The position numbers and the translations under genes were made by a program. This document shows, piece after piece, positions 23,491-35,085 of a stretch of 64,000 nucleotides of DNA. Location of the stretch: the NCBI GenBank assembly GCA_014529385.2, contig CM043967.1, positions 129,472,182 to 129,536,181 of the forward strand. The letters are read 5' to 3'. Under the pieces are notes generated by a model that saw only the letters and a program-made list of their open reading frames with translations, was not told the DNA's origin and searched no databases. Numbering within the stretch: position 1 is the first letter of the stretch; every line of letters begins with the position of its first letter. Origin of the DNA: Adiantum capillus-veneris (lineage: Eukaryota; Streptophyta; Polypodiopsida; Polypodiales; Pteridaceae).

Positions 23491-24118
23491 AGAACAAATG
23501 ATTTGATCTCATATTATACTGTCGTTGTCGATGTATGTGCAAAAACATAAGCCTTTTAGGCTGCTGTCTACCCAAAGAAACACAACTCCGAGAGGCTGAA
23601 AATGCAGCCAATGAGATTCACGATGTTTTAGTGGCTTGTTGCCCATTGAGTTGTTGCAGTAGGGAGTTGGTTGGTTCATAGCGGTCACATTGTCACTTGT
23701 ATTGCTTGTGATCATCCACTTGGTACACAGAGACATTGTCTGTGGGATTGGCCCGTGGCGTAGTAGGTTTGGCTACGGACTCTCAAAATGATGCCTACAC
23801 TTTCGTCGACTACATTTCACTTGGAAGCTGCTGCTTGGTCCATTCTCATGGATCCCGCACTTAGGTACGAGATGACCTCTGTCAGCATGATGATTGATCC
23901 ATGATGGTCGGTCTACATTGGTAGCTTGACACTTTGATTTATTTGGATTAGAGAGCTCGCTGCTTCTGTATCTTTGAGCTCGCTGCTTCATTCATTCACT
24001 CAGAGGTCAGTATCAGCGATTTCTAAGTAGCTTTGATCGCATGAAAGAGCACAAGGAGGTCCTCCTACAACTATGGCGACCACGATGGATATATACAGGA
24101 TGATCCCCCCCACCCCCA

Positions 24119-24128
24119 AGAGAGAGAG

Positions 24129-24166
<38 letters not shown>
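24119..24166. repeat. (GA)n microsatellite
   Basis: GA dinucleotides with two GATA interruptions, just outside arm B. Confidence 0.95.
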
Positions 24167-24168
<2 letters not shown>

Positions 24169-24746
24169 GCAAAAATGAATGAATAGAAGTCGTATCCCAC
24201 TTACCATGATACTTACTAAGTAGTCTTAATCTCAAGAACCAATTGATCCTTGTTAGTGGAGTTAACTCCGGACATGTAAACTGAGGATTACATCATTCAT
24301 TATGGGATACATTTCACCTTGTACATTATTTTGGGGCTCTAAGAGCTTCCAAATTGTAAATATTTCTGACATTAGAGTAAAGTAGGTGAATTTTGGCATT
24401 AGGACATCCAAGGGATGGGGTATATAAGGCAAATTTTTAGCCTAACAAGGGATCTCAATTATTTTTAAGACCATATTAGGTATTTTTATAAGAATATCAC
24501 AATATGGGAATTTCCAAATTGACCACATTCATGTAATTTGGGAGTTATCCACTTAAAGTGGAAAAATATGAGACAAACGTGTTGACTTATGGTTGGTATA
24601 TAGAGTGCAAATCATAAAGGATTGGTGTTGGTAAATACCAAAAGTCAAGAGGATGTACTACACATGAACTCTTATGAATATTCCAAATTACATAAAACAA
24701 ATGAAGATACAAATAAAGATTCTGTTTAGAGAATTCACTTGTATAG
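24167..24746. other. No gene seen
   Basis: AT-rich DNA with no supported coding region or repeat boundary. Confidence 0.5.
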
Positions 24747-25691
24747 TCACCAATAAAAGCTCCAAATAAATTTATTGTAGTTTGATACCACATCTACACT
24801 TTGATCCAAGAGTGGTTGATGTGCACGCATGAGCCCTTCTTTCGCTTTTTGAGCATGCCTTTCTGGAATCTTAATTCTAGAAAATGGTCCTTCTTTGTTG
24901 GGTCTCCACCAAGACCAAACAATTGCATCTACAGTTTCCCACACTTGTGGATCTTTATACTTGACAACCCAAAAACCCTTCCAACAATTGTTGTAAGCTT
25001 GAGCATCTATCATCCCACTCTTTCTTGCACAAGGTGCCCAATATTGGATGAATACTTTTTTGTAGTTTGGTGATGTAGGCTCATTATCAATGTCAGATAG
25101 AGCCATTGCAAGTCAAACTGGATAGATTTCTATTTCATTTGGAACTAGCATAACAAAGTCACCTTGATGCACATGCCACATAGGGTCAAACTCTTCCCTT
25201 GGTCTATCTCGTTGAGGCCCACAAAAATGGTCATTCAACTCCTCAAGGCCTAGGAATTTTTACGTTCCTTGTTGTAAACTCCTTGTAGTGCTTTGTAGGT
25301 TACCAATTTCTTGAGTTTTTGGCCAAAACATTCCATACAAGACTTTCTCTGATATGATTGGTTTTCCAAGCTCTTCAATTACCTTGTGCCTATAACCTAT
25401 CATGGGTCTATAATACTGTGGTACACTTGAGCCATTTCCTAAATTTTTCCAGGAATTTATTTAATTCTTCAGCCCTAAAATCACCTCTTCATGAACCTTG
25501 ACATATTCCACCATTGGTACCAAAGGTGGATCTCCATGCGGTAGCATTGGCTGTCCTTTGTGTCTATTTTCCAAAGGCAAATAGTTCCACTTTAAGTGTG
25601 ACTCTAATGGCCAAAATTGACTTTGATTGAATGGTGGGGTTTCTCTTGCAAGGCTCAATCTTTCAAGCAGCTTTGACAAGGTGTTTCTCAA
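24747..25691 (-). pseudogene. Unrecognised ORF, one frame with three stops
   Basis: A single reading frame runs about 315 codons from ATG at 25691 to 24747, interrupted by stops near 25461, 25261 and 25113 but by no frameshift. Readable segments include LPLENRHKGQPMLPHGDPPL, KPIISEKVLYGMFWPKTQEI, EEFDPMWHVHQGDFVMLVPN, VFIQYWAPCARKSGMIDAQA and NNCWKGFWVVKYKDPQVWET. It is rich in tryptophan and aromatic residues. I do not recognise the family. It may be a plant retroelement accessory or gag-like protein, or a host gene relic. No LTR is visible nearby. Confidence 0.5.
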
Positions 25692-27897
25692 ATATGGTAG
25701 AGTCTCAACAATAATCGTGCTTTTTTAGAGCTTCTTAGCTTAACTTGACTCAAAACCTTCTATGGCATTTACCCTTCAAGTCTCATAGGTTTTGGCCTTG
25801 TATATTAGGGTTTATCCTAATTTTCTTGATTTTCTGTGTGAAATTTTGCAATTTTCTAAGAGAGGTCTCTAACCCTAATTCTTGAAGGTCCTAGGGTCTA
25901 ACCTTCATTTGCAATGCTCAAGCTCTAAAGCTTAAGGTTTTTGGTCTTGATTTCCAAGCTTTAGTGACTACAATCAATCTTTTCTGTCTGGCAGATTTTC
26001 AATTTACTGACCTGGGGGCTAATCAAATCACCAAATTTGTCTATGACCTTTTCATCTCAAAGCCTCTCAATTATGGAAATGTTGTGGTCAAAAGTTGGTT
26101 CTCAAATCAGTCATCACCCAATAGAAAATGACAATACATAGTTTTTCCAGCTATGCAAAAAATGTGATTACTTATGTTTTACCACCTTTTTGGCAAAATT
26201 TTTCAATGCCTTTTTAACCAATTGATTTTCTCACTCAACTTTATGCATGCTTGGACACTTGGAGACCTTTCCCCATTTGCAAAACTCATGCTCTCCTCTT
26301 CCTTGGACTTAAGAGTAACCTAAATACCACTCACACACTTGGCCTTTACTAATTAAGCTCATGTGAGCTAATTAAGACATGTGTCCTAGCTAAATGTGCA
26401 AGAACTTTGCACTATCCTTTGGACGCTTATGAAACTGCCCTGGGCTAGAGTGAATCTACTAATTTAAGACTTGCTAAATAAGGATAGACTTTGGAAATTA
26501 TAAAATTCACCCTTTGGCATTTTAAAACTCTCATCTCTTATGCTAAACCTATAGCACAACCTTTAGAGATTCCCTAGAGGAGCTGGACTTAAAATCTACT
26601 AAACTTAGAATCTGCTAAATTTAGACTATTTTGGGAAATTTCAAATTTAACTTAGGACTTTGAGGATTCATGTTTGGAATCTAAAGAAAAAAACTCTACA
26701 CTTAGAATTTACATATCTAGCTACTATTTTTAGACTCTTATAATTTCTCTACTCACCCCCTTTGTCCTGCTCCCTTAGTCAAGGTTACTCGAGATAAGAT
26801 TATCCTCCCTTGACCAGCATCTTTGACTAGGGTAAACTAGTTAGCAGTTATCCTTGTTCTTTTATAGACTTCTTTCCTTTGGCCCCAAGCCTTGGCCAAA
26901 TTAAGTCTATAAGCACTTACTTGATCTCACTTGTTCTCTTTTTATTTCCTTGAAACTTAAATGGCCAATTTAAGATGGAAAATACTTTTACAATATTAGA
27001 TTGGACCTGTATCCATATTTTGCTATCATCCCATGTTTTGCTATCATCTCTCAAAAGCACTTGATCTTTGCATTTGTAAGAAATCCTTCTCCAATCTTCA
27101 ACTCATCCAATGTTTCTTATGTAAATTTATGTCCAACTTTAATCAAATCTCTAAGACTCCGTTCTTTTAAAACCTTCTCAAAAATTTGGTCACTTTCGTT
27201 TGGAAGAGGTGCAGCTACAGGCTTCACTTTCTTTGCCAAAGTTTTGTAAATTAGTGTCCACCTATGCTTCAACTGTATCCTTGAAATTTCTCTGGAACTT
27301 TGAAATTCATAATATCAACAAAAGAAACCTCCTCCAAAACTCCTATGATCAACCTCTCAGGTTCAATAACATCACATCCTTGTAATTCACTTTGAACACT
27401 ATATATATATTTCTTCTTCCACTTGCACAACTCATTGAATTTCTTGCATGAAATTCAACCTTCTATAGATTACCCCAAAAATCCTGAAGAAAGAGTCTCT
27501 TGCCCTTCATAGGTTGGCAAGATCTCTTCTTCCTTTGCACCACTATAGTCCCGCTTTACAATAGTGCCCCTAGGAAATCTCGAAACCCTCTACACTCTTT
27601 GAACTCTTTGATAGCCCTTGGAAGCGGATAGTCCCTAAGGTTTTCCCTATCTCTTCCGTGGTTCACACAAACTATCGAAAATTGTATTGCCGTCTTTCCA
27701 TCTTTGCTCCTAATCCTAGCCTATGCTGACCCATCATCAAGCACTTTGGTTTCCATCCTATTGCAGCGGTAAAGTGTTGATTGGAGAAGGCAAACTTTCC
27801 AATAAAGATGTGAGCTTGGAAACCTGCACCTACCACTCACACACACTTCACACTGTAGTAGAATGGCTCCAAATTGAGTCCCCCTCATCAATTTTAC
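25692..27897. other. AT-rich intergenic DNA, no gene seen
   Basis: Only short ORFs without recognisable domains (for example 27001-27249). A short TA run is at about 27402-27411. I see no repeat boundary here. Confidence 0.55.
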
Positions 27898-28173
27898 GCA
27901 ACCATCAAGCTACCTCCCCTGCTTGCATTAAGCAAGTGCACCAGATGGTGCCATGTGTCCACTATGGTCTTTGGGTTAATTCCTAGCCCCTTCCAACTTA
28001 TAAAGTTGTGAGTGACTTGCCGCATGGCCCAAATTCCATTTTGGCGTGTACACACTTCCTTACCTATCAAAATTCAGTGCAAGCTGACCTGATCAGCCCG
28101 TGGCTGACTGCCCAAGACTTGTAGCAGCAAAAGATGCTATGATCCTGAGCCGTTTCACACTGGCCATGCAATG

Positions 28174-28645
28174 TCCATATGCACCTTTTCAAGAGTTCTA
28201 GGGGATACAACAAAACATAAAATGAAGAAAATCATATAGTAAGTGATTAGAAAAAGGCAACATTAAAATGCACCTCTTGGTGACATGCCTCCTCTTGAAA
28301 TACTGCAAGCGACCTCCCTTGCATGCTAATAATGCATTCCATTGGATAACATGTTTTACTATTTGTGCCATCTCATGTTGTTGTTCCTGGGAAGCAGAAG
28401 CTCGTAATGTCCATATGCACCTTTTCAAGAGTTCTAGGGGATACAAAAAAACATAAAATGAAGAAAATCATATAGTAAGTGATTAGAAAAAGGAAACATT
28501 AAAATGCACCTCTTGGTGACATGCCTCCTCTTGAAATACTGCAAGCGACCTCCCTTGCATGCTAATAATGCATTCCATTGGATAACATGTTTTACTATCT
28601 GTGCCATCTCATGTTGTTGTTCTTGGGAAGCAGAAGCTCGTAATG
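28174..28645. repeat. 236-bp tandem duplication in Copia-A copy 2
   Basis: TCCATATGCACCTTTTCAAG starts at 28174 and again at 28410, and both units run to GAAGCAGAAGCTCGTAATG. Copy 1 of Copia-A has a single unit, so this happened after the copies separated. Confidence 0.9.
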
Positions 28646-29059
28646 GCCAGAGAGATCATAGATCTCACAGAGAGCGAGGAAAGAAGTGAATCATGTGTGT
28701 AGCAGATTGAGCAAAGCTTGTAGTGCACAAAGGAGAAGATGTGTAAAGGTGTGTCGTAGGAAAGCACAGAGAGAGAGAGAGAGAGAGGTTTCACTGGCTT
28801 AATCTCACTCTACCAGCTCGTTTTTTGCTTATGTTGAGTTTTTTAAGGTTTGGGAATTTTAACCCATTCACATGGTGGCCGGCCAATAAAATGGCCAAAC
28901 AATTTTTTTAGAAATGTAAAAAATCACTTATACACTAGCCTATTCACAGGGTTTTATACAGGTAAGCCATCTGGGAACCATCTGGCCTTTAACCCCAACA
29001 ACTTCCCAATTAAAGACCAAGTGTGGTGACCTGTAAGTAGAAGTAGGGATGATGCAATG

Positions 29060-29823
29060 TCATCCAACCCCGACTAGTGTATAACAATGCTCATGCTGAG
29101 CTTTTGACAAACTCTGTGTAAGCATATCCACAGGATTATCTTGTGTCTTGTTGATCTTAGTCAGGGTGACTAGACCACCCTTGATCACTTGCCTGATAAA
29201 GTGATATCGCACATCTATATCATTTGTGCGTGCATGAAACATGGCATTTTTAGCCAGATATATAGCACTGTGACTATCACAATGTATAACAAGTATCTGA
29301 TGCTGCATCCCAAATCTGTAGCAAGTCTGCTAAGCCATATGGCTTCCTTAGAAGTCTCCGTAGTTGAGATATATTCAGCCTCTATAGTAGATAGTGCAAC
29401 TATCTTTTGCAATCTAGAGCACCATCAAAACTGCAACACTAGCCCAAAAAAAGATGTATCCGCTTGTAGATTTACGAGTATCAATATCACCTGCCATGTT
29501 CGAATCACAAAATCCCACTAGCTGTATAGAGCCTTGTCCAAAACATAAACATTTACTCACGTGCCTCTCAAATAGAGAAAAATACATTTCACTGCTTTCC
29601 AATGTGACTTTCCAGGCTTTGCCATATACCTACTTACAACTCCCACTGCATAAGCAATATCTGGGCGTGTAGCAACCATGGCATACATCAATGAACCACA
29701 AGTTGATGCATAAGGAACATCTCCCATAGCATGTATGGCTGAGTCATCATTTGGGCAATCCTTTTTGCTAAGATGGAGGGGGAACTCCCAAAGGCTTAGC
29801 ATCAAACATATTAAACCTGTCAA
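29060..29823 (-). pseudogene. Copia-A RT/RNase H remnant, copy 2
   Basis: Same gene part as 5075-5850 with more damage: at least three frameshifts divide it into short readings. Recognisable pieces are GSLMYAMVATRPDIAYAVGV, LVGFCDSNMAGDIDTRKSTS, IVALSTIEAEYISTTETSKE and [13 protein letters not shown]. Confidence 0.85.
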
Positions 29824-30025
29824 GTACCTTTTGAAGCTACTTTTTCCTATGATAGAAAGAGAATCTTTTTCTTTCTAGCTCTTTTGATACACATGGCCAA
29901 AGTAAGCTACATACGCACAACAATGAGTATCATGAGATGCGAGGAGGAAACAACAATGTAGGTGGCTGGTAGTGCCATCTCAAGGCCCCCTTATCTAAGG
30001 TAAAGAAAGGTGAATCGTCGCCAAA

Positions 30026-30597
30026 ACCGTCTGCGTAGCTCTCGGTGAATCTCTGAGAACATGAAGGCAACATGATTTTCAAATGTTCCATAATGAGATA
30101 CCAACCTACTACTAAAAATATTTCATCTCTGTGTTTAGCATTTCCTTGTCCTGCTATCACATGACAATGGAACCCCATGTCATGAAACCAAACTGCAGCC
30201 TGCTCTATTGATCACAAGTGTCACTGATCACCATACTGCATGGAAAGCCAAGCAACCCTAGAGACGGTACATGCTAAATACATCTGAGGCATGAAGGACC
30301 ATGATCATTAGAACCAGCCCATGTACCCAACAGCACTCCCACGTGTACCACAAGCCATAGAAAATAAATCATCCTCATCGCAATACACAAACCCCATAAG
30401 ATTCTCTAGAACTAACTAAGAAAAGTGTGTTGAAGACTCTCATGCAACCACATCTACAATTGAGTCGGCCTATCCAGCTAGCATTGTACTAAGAGCGTCC
30501 TCTCAATCCTGACAGTGTACTTGAAGAAAGGCATGAAACCAAGACGTGTATGCCACTCCCACTTAGCTGAATCCCAGCGCAATTCTAACAAGGCTCT
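30026..30597. other. No gene seen
   Basis: No supported ORF. An 82-codon frame at 29930-30178 has no recognisable domain. Confidence 0.5.
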
Positions 30598-31015
30598 ACC
30601 TGAAGGAGTACGAGCAAAAGTGCGACGCGAGAGAGAGTGCGAGAAGAAGAGCACGATGATATGGTGAACTCGCTCTACTGTAATGTGTAGAGCATAGTGA
30701 GTTCTTATTAGGTTTTAACAAAAGAATATGTGTACATACCTGGCGGGGGGCAGCACTGCAGGAGGCTAGAGTCACCAGCTCAGATTGGAGTGAAATTCGA
30801 CAGGCATAAAGCCCAATGTGGTCGCCCAGGTAAGTGGGCGGGCCGCCAGGTATGTACACATATTGTTTTGTTAAAACCTAATAAGAACTCACTCGCTCTA
30901 CTGTAATGTGTAGAGCATAGTGAGTTCTTATTAGGTTTTAACAAAAGAATATGTGTACATACCTGACGGCCCGCCCACTTACCTGGGCGACCACATTGGG
31001 ATTTATACCCCAACA
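30598..31015 (-). repeat. Rearranged 3' LTR region of Copia-B
   Basis: The right end (ACCCCAACA at 31007-31015), next to the polypurine complement CCTCCCACTT (31017-31026), is a standard copia 3' LTR start read on the minus strand. Leftward, the LTR is scrambled: a 71-bp block (30671-30742) recurs at 30894-30964, and a long palindrome occupies 30812-31000. The true left end of the LTR is unclear. Confidence 0.55.
30812..31000. repeat. 189-bp near-perfect palindrome (82-bp arms)
   Basis: The left arm 30812-30893 (CCCAATGTGGTCGCCCAGG...) is the inverse of the right arm 30919-31000 (...ACCTGGGCGACCACATTGGG). The 25-bp centre contains its own short hairpin (GCTCTAC at 30895-30901, GTAGAGC at 30910-30916). 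I see only a few mismatches. Confidence 0.93.
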
Positions 31016-31104
31016 ACCTCCCACTTAAAGTCCAATGTGGTACTTTAAGTGTGAGAGAAGCTACTATACAAGCTAATATACAAGAGATGTAGAGAAGTCA
31101 TGTA

Positions 31105-34100
31105 CTACCCTACACCTAACTGCTTGCGAAAATGCGCAAAGCTCTCTGAGGGAAGTCCTTTTGTAAGTAGATCAGGAGGATTTTCTGTGGTGTGAACTTT
31201 GACAAGCTGAAGTTGCTTATCCTCGAGCATTTCCCTGATGAAATGATACTTCACATCCACATGCTTTGTCTTTGAGTGATAAACTGGATTGCGAGCCAAT
31301 TGTATAGCACTTTGACTATCACAATATAACACAGGCATCTCTTCTTTGATTCCCAAATCTGTTACTAGTCGATTAAGCCAAATTGATTCTTTGCATGCCT
31401 CTGATGCTGCAACATATTCATCCTCTGTAGTAGACTGAGTAACACAATCTTGTAATCTAGAACGCCATGATACTGCTCCACCAGCCAATGTAAAGACATA
31501 CCCTGACGTAGACCTTCGGTTGTCTAAGTCACCTGCATAATCTGAGTCTGTAAAACCCTTTACACTTAGCTCCTGACTCCCATAGCATATACGCATACTC
31601 TTTGTAGCTTTCAGGTATCTCAATATTCCTTTCACTGCCTCCCAATGTTTCTTGCCTGTGTTTGACATGTATCGACTTACTACTCCCACTGCAAATGCAA
31701 TGTCTGGGCGAGTAGCAATCATTGCATACATCAAACTACCCACTGCAGATGCATATGGAATCTTCTCTATTTCAGCCTGTTCTTCTTCAGACACAGGACA
31801 ATCTTGTTTGCTAAGTTTCACATATGGTGGCAATGGAACACTCAGTGCCTTTCCCTTCTCCATATTGAAACATTGCAAAACCTTGTCAATATACTATGTT
31901 TGAGATAACCAAATCAACTTCTTTGATCTGTCTCTCTCAATGCGCATACCAAGTATATGACTTGCCTCACCCATGTCTTTCATGTCAAACGATTTTGCCA
32001 TCTTTGACTTCAAAGCTGAAATTTCTTCCAAGTGCTTGCCAGCAATCAACATGTCATCCACATACAAAATAAGGATCAACCAACTACCATCCTTAGCCTT
32101 CTTTGTATATAGACAGTGATCGAACTCACTACGTTTGTAGCCCTGAGAAAGCATAAACTTGTGGAATTTATGGTACCATGCCCTCGGTGATTGTTTTAAG
32201 CCATAAAGACTCTTTAACAACTGGCATACCCAATCTTCCTTGCCTTTCTCAACAAACCCTTCTGGCTGCTGCATGTAAATTTCCACATCTAAATCACCAT
32301 GCAAGAACGTTGTCTTGACATCCATTTGGTGCAACACCAAATCTAATATGGCAACCAATGCAAGAAAGCATCTCAATGTAGTCATCTTGACCACCGGAGA
32401 GAAGACTTCATCAAAGTCAATGCCTTGTTCTTGCTTAAAGCCCTTGGCAACAAGCCTTGCTTTGTACTTTGGCTGACTATCATGAGCGGTGATCTTATAC
32501 CTGTAAACCCATTTACAAGGTAGAGCCTTTCTGCCCTGTGGTAATTTAACTAGCTTCCATGTCTTGTTTTTATGCACAGCTATCATCTCTAACTGCATGG
32601 CCAATTGCCAATTCCCGGAGTCCTTCATTTGCACTGCTTCCTTGTAACATGAAGGCTCATTGCAATCGGTCAACATGACATAGTTCATAGATGGAACAAA
32701 CCTATCAGGAGGTCGCGTGAAACATCCAGATCTACGCACAATAGGTGGCTCAGGCTCAGCCACAACCTGTGGTTCCACTCTATCCTGTCCTTGCTCCTCT
32801 TGAGCCCTGGCATTTTGTCTTGCACGTGCAGGTCCATCTTCTTGGAAGACAACTCTTCTAATCTCCTCAACCCTCTCTAGTTTAGAATGATATTTGGATT
32901 CATTAAAGTGAACATCATTGCTGCGGACAACCTTTCTGGATTCGGGATCCCAAAGTCTGTACCCCATCTCACCAGAATTACCATAGCCTAGAAAGATGCA
33001 CTTTCTACTCTTTGGCTCAAGTTTGTTCCTAAATTCCTTTGGAACGTGAGTATATGCCTCACAGCCAAAGACTCTGAGATGCTTGTATGAGGGAATTTTG
33101 CCTGACCATACCATCTCTGGCACTGAATCCTTCTGCAAAACCTTGCTAGGAGATCTATTTACAAGATGAACAGCTGTTGATACAACTTCAACCCAAAACC
33201 CATTTGGCATCTGTGCATTAGACAACATACTTCTGACCTTCTCTTGTATGGTCCTATTCATCCTCTCAGCAACACCATTTTGAGAAGGATTGTAAGGAGC
33301 AGTAAGTTCATGTTTTATACCTTTTGACTCACAAAAGTCCCAAAAGGCCTTTGAAACATACTCTCCACCATTGTCAGTGCGTAAGCATTTAAGCTTCTTG
33401 CGACTCTGATTCTCCACAAGTGTCACAAATGTTTTGAAAACACTAAACGCTTCATCCTTGTGCTTGAGAAAGTAAACCCATACTTTCCTCGAGTAATCAT
33501 CTATAAATGTCATAAAGTAAGAAGCTCCCCCTAGAGATAGGTTAGGCATAGGTCCACACAAATCACTATGAACAAGTGCCAACTGTGTATCTCTTCTAGT
33601 GCTTCTATGCTTATGTGGCTACTGTGTTTGCTTACCATACAGACAATGTTCACAGAATTCAAAATCTTTAAATGAAAAGCCAGGCAAATAACCAGAACGA
33701 GACAAGATTTCCATTCCCTTCTTGGACATATGTCCTAACCGGCTATGCCACAAAGAAACGTTCGGCTGCTCGGTTACATTGATTACATTTTTAGAGACAT
33801 TTGATACATAAATCATGTAAAGTCCTCCAGACTTTACTCCATGTGCTACTGTCATAGAACCCTTGGATATCTTCCACATGTTCTGTCCAAAAGTGGTGAC
33901 GTAGCCAGCATCATCAAGTAAACCTGTGCTGATCAAGCTCTTTGTAATTGCGGGAACAGGTCTCACATTCTTCAGCGTGAAAGAAGATCCATTCTGAAAC
34001 TTCAATTGAACATCTCCAACACCTAAGATCTCACATGTCTGCCCATTGCCTAGCCGAACATGATCTTTAGTGGTCACATAAGAGGTAAACCACTCCTTGT

Positions 34101-35085
34101 TTGGAGACACATGAAGTGATGCCCCTGAGTCTATAATCCAGTCACTCAGTGCATTTCCATCAGATGTTGTAAGAAGAGCTGAGTCCATTGTATTCTTCAA
34201 GAAGTAGATGTCTCCTGACACTAGACTGTCATCCTCTGCAACAGTGTTTGTCACATTTATTTTTTGAATCTTCACTGAGGACTTGTTCTTCTCACCACGG
34301 TCTTCAGCTTTGTCTTTGCATTTTTCTGCTTTCCATTCTCTGCAGTCTCTTTTCATGTGACCCTTCTTGCCACAATGGTAGCATTCTATGTCACTCTTGC
34401 CTTTAGCACTGCGGGACTTGCTACGAGACTGATTCCTCTTTCCACCTTTGTACTTTTCTTTGGTCCTTCCCCTGACAACTAAGGCTGTTCCTTTGCCTTT
34501 GTCCATTGTCTTTCTATTGGTTTCTTCAGTAAGCAGACTTCCTTCTACACCTGCTATGTTCAAACCATCTGGAGGTGCAGAATTACTCAAAGTTGTGCGA
34601 AAAGTGTCCCAACTTTCCGGCAATGTGATCAACAGGAACATAGCTCTAACAGGTTCATCAAACTTGACACCTTGAGCTGACAACTGACTATAGATTGTGT
34701 TGAATTCATTCAGATGATTGGACATAGGTGTCCCTTCTTTCATCTTCAAGTCAACAAGCTTCGTAAGCCAGTATACCTGTGAAGCTGCACTCTGCTTCTC
34801 ATAAAGATCACTCAGCTTTAACCATGCTTGATAAGCCGACATCTCGTTTGCTACATTGAAGTAAATGCTTTCTGCCAAAGTCAGCATAATGGTAGAAAGT
34901 GCCAATTCATCCATTTCGCTCCATTCATCTTCGTCCATATCTTCTGGTTTTATCCCTTTGAGCTTTATAGGTTTTATCTTCTTCTTTTGTACCAACACAT
35001 GCCAAATCTTCTTCTTCCACAATGGGAAATTGGTTCCATCCAGCTTCTTGATATTGTAAAGAGCAGTGTCTTGTGATCCAGCCAT
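31105..35085 (-). pseudogene. Copia-B gag-pol polyprotein, one frame with two TAG stops
   Basis: A single frame of 1327 codons from ATG at 35085, broken only by TAG at 33619-33621 and 31894-31896. Domains in order: gag with KLDGTNFPLWKKKIW, zinc knuckle CYHCGKKGHMKRDC, protease WIIDSGASLHVSPNKEW, GAG-pre-integrase LWHSRLGHMSKKGME, integrase HSDLCGPMPN / TDNGGEYVSKAFWDF / NPSQNGVAERMNR, RT YKARLVAKGFKQEQG / HQMDVKTTFLHGD / LYVDDMLIAG, and RNase H FTDSDYAGDLDNRRSTSGYV / TEDEYVAASEA / CDSQSAIQLARN. All catalytic residues seem present. The 3' side has a polypurine tract and LTR start. I could not find a matching 5' LTR. A degraded primer-site complement (CCTCTGAACCA, 35150-35160) is a weak candidate. 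Confidence 0.92.

Larger units (their letters stand above)
17810..24028. repeat. Inverted duplication, arm B (contains a later DNA transposon)
   Basis: Reverse-complement counterpart of 6050-16148. The inner end lies at GATGTGGCT (17810), matching 16140-16148 in arm A. The outer end lies at TTTCTAAGT (about 24020-24028), matching 6050-6058. After removing the 1322-bp transposon and 4-bp duplication, the arm is about 4.89 kb. Confidence 0.92.
27898..30025 (-). mobile_element. Copia-A fragment, copy 2
   Basis: Same extent and orientation as 4098-6045: LTR region, TGTTGGGG junction (right LTR end at 29000), RNase H and RT end, and the same 5' truncation near GTCGCC (30025). It differs by substitutions, a shorter GA tract and an internal 236-bp tandem duplication. 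Confidence 0.75.

Noticed and set aside
30590-30600. Primer-site-like GGCTCTACC next to TGAAGGAG as an LTR boundary
   Set aside because: The match to GCTCTGATACCA lacks four bases and no partner LTR or duplication supports it.
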